Origin: Tubiluchus corallicola
Taxonomy: Eukaryota; Priapulida; Priapulimorpha; Priapulimorphida; Tubiluchidae
Direction of reading: 5' to 3'
DNA: 49,840 nt
Assembly: GCA_030141605.1 (NCBI GenBank)
Contig: JAQGDQ010001279.1
Coordinates: 1-49,840, forward strand
Positions 47,660 to 49,840 of the stretch are shown here, piece by piece (position 1 is the first letter of the stretch; each line of letters begins with the position of its first letter). The notes beneath the pieces were generated by a model. The model was not told where the DNA came from. It made no database searches and worked only from the letters and a program-made list of their open reading frames with translations. The position numbers and the translations under genes are program-made.

Positions 47660-49590
47660 CAACATCATTTTTCAACTTACAGGGTGATAACTTCAGGATA
47701 TTTCCGCGATTGTCTGCTTAGTCTGGTCAAGTGAGTTGAAAAATATATCACGTATCCTCACAAAAAGTTGCTTCACATCTATATAAATACATGATGGCAT
47801 ACTTTGTGTTATGGAATCAACAATGGCACGTTACGTATAGCTGTATGTGGAAAATTTTGATGTTCGAACATAAGTCAAACATCGAACTACATGTTTTAGC
47901 CATTTAATGCATTTAAATGTACAATACGCAATAAAAAGCTTGTATTTTTCTACAAATGCACTTGTTTAATTTGCATCCACGTTTGATCTGTTAACTTTTG
48001 GATGTGCAAAGTTCTTGCCTCAAATCCCGGGGAAACTGTGGTCGGAGACTGACTTTTAAAAAGGATAGGTCCAACGAAAAAAAAGCAGGTAAGGGATATA
48101 ATCTTCCCAACAAAGCTCCAGGCAGCAACGAATTTTCACTGAATTTCATTTTAGATGCGCATTTGTATGAAGACCACTGTACTTACCTGTGTTTAAAAAT
48201 TGCCAAAAAGGAGAAAAGATTAATTGCAATGCTAACATGTATATTCTGTAATATTTACATATACAAACAACAGTGCAACAAACAAGCAATATTAATCAGC
48301 ATATCACCTTTGTAAACTAATCTATAGGTAAGCCGTGTAAACGGGGGTATTGTTCCTGCTCTCTAAGACACTATTTATATTTAAGTATCTATGCATTGCC
48401 AATGAGTCAGGACGACAGAAGGCTTTTATAACATTCAATATCATTATGCTTAAAAACAGATGATTCACAAGAGTGTCATGAACGTTATCTTTACAAGGTC
48501 AAAACTACCAATGAATGTGGTTTCGGCAAGTGTTTCAAATCGCGACTGTTTTGTACTTGTAACAGTCCGCGACAATGCATTATGGCTTGTCTATGTGACG
48601 CGGGCGTTAAACAATAAACATACCAAATATACTGCGATCGTGAGTGTGTGCGAGTATTTTACTTAGACAAAAAACAGACTAATTAGGCTAAATGATCACG
48701 ACACCTCTCGGAAAACTGAATTTTTTCAAAATTCATTTCAGATGAATTAGATTCAGATTGCATTTTGACCATTTCTGTAGCTTCTAGAAGCTATTTCCTA
48801 AAGGAATTTCATTAGTTTAAAACACGCGTAACCCCAAACTTTTGACTCATAATTACACAAAAATATATATTGATATACAATGTTCACTAGACAAAGTCAT
48901 AAACTTACGGATTCTGTAGTATGACGAAAACTGCAAATGCTGACTATGAAAATCTTTGCTGACTTGCTATTTGTTTCAATATCATAATTTTGCTATTGCT
49001 GAATTTTCCATGTTTTATTACCTGGGAAATGTATTATAGCTCGTTTCTCCATTTAATCCAAATTAAAGAATTCAAGTATAGGGAACCATTTAAAAATATT
49101 GGCTATAATTGCTTACTTTCATTCTACGGCACGTTGTACTATAAAAGCACTTTCTTTCTAGCGCTTTAACATTTGGCAAATTCAATTCGGCTGTAATTCT
49201 GCTTGCAGAGTACGGATATTCAACCCTGAAAAATTCGGCTAAATCCTATATTAAATACTGCTCTGATATTTGTTAGATTGTGGTTAAGAAATCGTCTCCA
49301 AAGTGACAAACCGTAAATATTTAATGCAAATGTTTTAAAAGGTAGTATTTTTACTCCTATTCACTCGATATGAGCAAATTAATTCGTGCATACAATTTTC
49401 CTTTCTGGATTATCATGTCACAATCGCCTTGGCTATCATTTGGCAACCAATACCCAAAAATATTTTCCTTTGCTAGTTTCTCTTATGCAATGCCATTAAA
49501 TGTTACTTTTTCCCAATTTTCTGCCAGATACACACAGATTTAGAGCTAATTGTCATAACATTTGTCTTATTTGTATTTACTATAACATGA
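47660..49590. other. Intergenic, no supported gene
   Basis: AT-rich DNA. Frames of 105 codons (47998-48315) and 68 codons (48460-48666) show no recognisable domain and only weak start contexts; I leave them uncalled. Confidence 0.5.
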
Positions 49591-49598
49591 GTGGCACC

Positions 49599-49840
49599 TT
49601 AAATAGCAAAACAGTTTACAAGAGCCTGAAGAACAGATATTGTCGTAGCTAAAACACGTAAGTCATCAGCATATATTAAATGATTTACAACCTTATTGCT
49701 AACGTGACAACCGGCATGAGAAAGTGCTTCACTTAGATCATAGCTGTAAAAATTAAAAATACTTGAAAGTACGCTGCTTTGGCGTACTCCATTCATTGAA
49801 GTAAAATGACTAGAGATATTTACATTCAATGTAATTGACA
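49599..49840 (-). pseudogene. Non-LTR reverse-transcriptase fragment, truncated by window edge
   Basis: Minus strand, entering from the right edge. NGVRQSSVLSSIFNFYSYDL corresponds to the RT block N-G-V-R-Q-G-S-V-L-S-P, with G to S and P to S changes. Further on, VVNHLIYADDLRVLA contains the catalytic Y-A-D-D box, here intact. The frame closes at 49599. The altered G and P suggest decay. More of the element probably lies beyond 49840. Confidence 0.75.

Noticed and set aside
46501-47668. Overlapping minus-strand ORFs with a 31-residue repeat resembling a repeat protein
   Set aside because: All frames are open because of the 31-bp array; there is no ATG start, flanking unique domain or splice support. 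Kept only as a finding.
47998-48315. 105-codon ORF as a gene
   Set aside because: No recognisable motif, AT-rich composition and no conserved context.

Overview
This is a gene-poor, repeat-rich stretch of animal nuclear DNA, almost certainly from an invertebrate. GT/AG introns, non-LTR, BEL/Pao and pogo-type element remnants, tRNA-derived SINEs and very long microsatellites all point to a metazoan. The only genes I can support are two paralogous classic cadherins of the invertebrate N-cadherin (DN-cadherin, 'type III') kind: many EC repeats, a non-chordate cadherin region, EGF and laminin-G modules, and, in one copy, a membrane segment. Such cadherins occur in arthropods, molluscs, annelids and echinoderms. 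The sequence does not fix the phylum; I lean to an arthropod because of the closeness to DN-cadherin, but this is inference.

Layout. 1-10155: microsatellites, a 60-bp minisatellite, a minus-strand SINE, an SGNH-like retroelement ORF and interspersed repeats. 10155-20840: left arm with cadherin copy 1 (+ strand; exon 1 at 11172-11724, exon 2 at 13538-20353). 20840-36595: spacer with a dead integrase-like transposon gene, a LINE tail, a BEL/Pao zinc-knuckle remnant, a large TAG/GGAGTA/TAA microsatellite, a SINE and several repeat families, some again arranged as inverted pairs (25240-27500 against 32330-33520). 36595-46465: right arm with cadherin copy 2 (- strand; exon 1 at 45464-44912, exon 2 at 42569-36901). 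46510-47655: a 31-bp minisatellite. 47660-49840: mostly featureless DNA ending in a LINE reverse-transcriptase fragment.

The two genes form a tail-to-tail inverted duplication that includes their 5' flank, intron and 3' flank. They have since diverged structurally. Copy 1 keeps about 16 EC repeats but has a frame break at 15890-15917 and has lost about 170 bp that encode the membrane segment, so it could at most make a secreted ectodomain. Copy 2 is open throughout (about 2073 aa) with signal peptide and membrane helix. It lacks exactly four EC repeats, has a 51-residue cytoplasmic tail without the usual catenin-binding sequence, and carries a pogo-family transposon in its intron that copy 1 lacks. 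Together they look like a receptor / potential soluble-ectodomain pair made by segmental inverted duplication, though copy 1 may simply be a young pseudogene.
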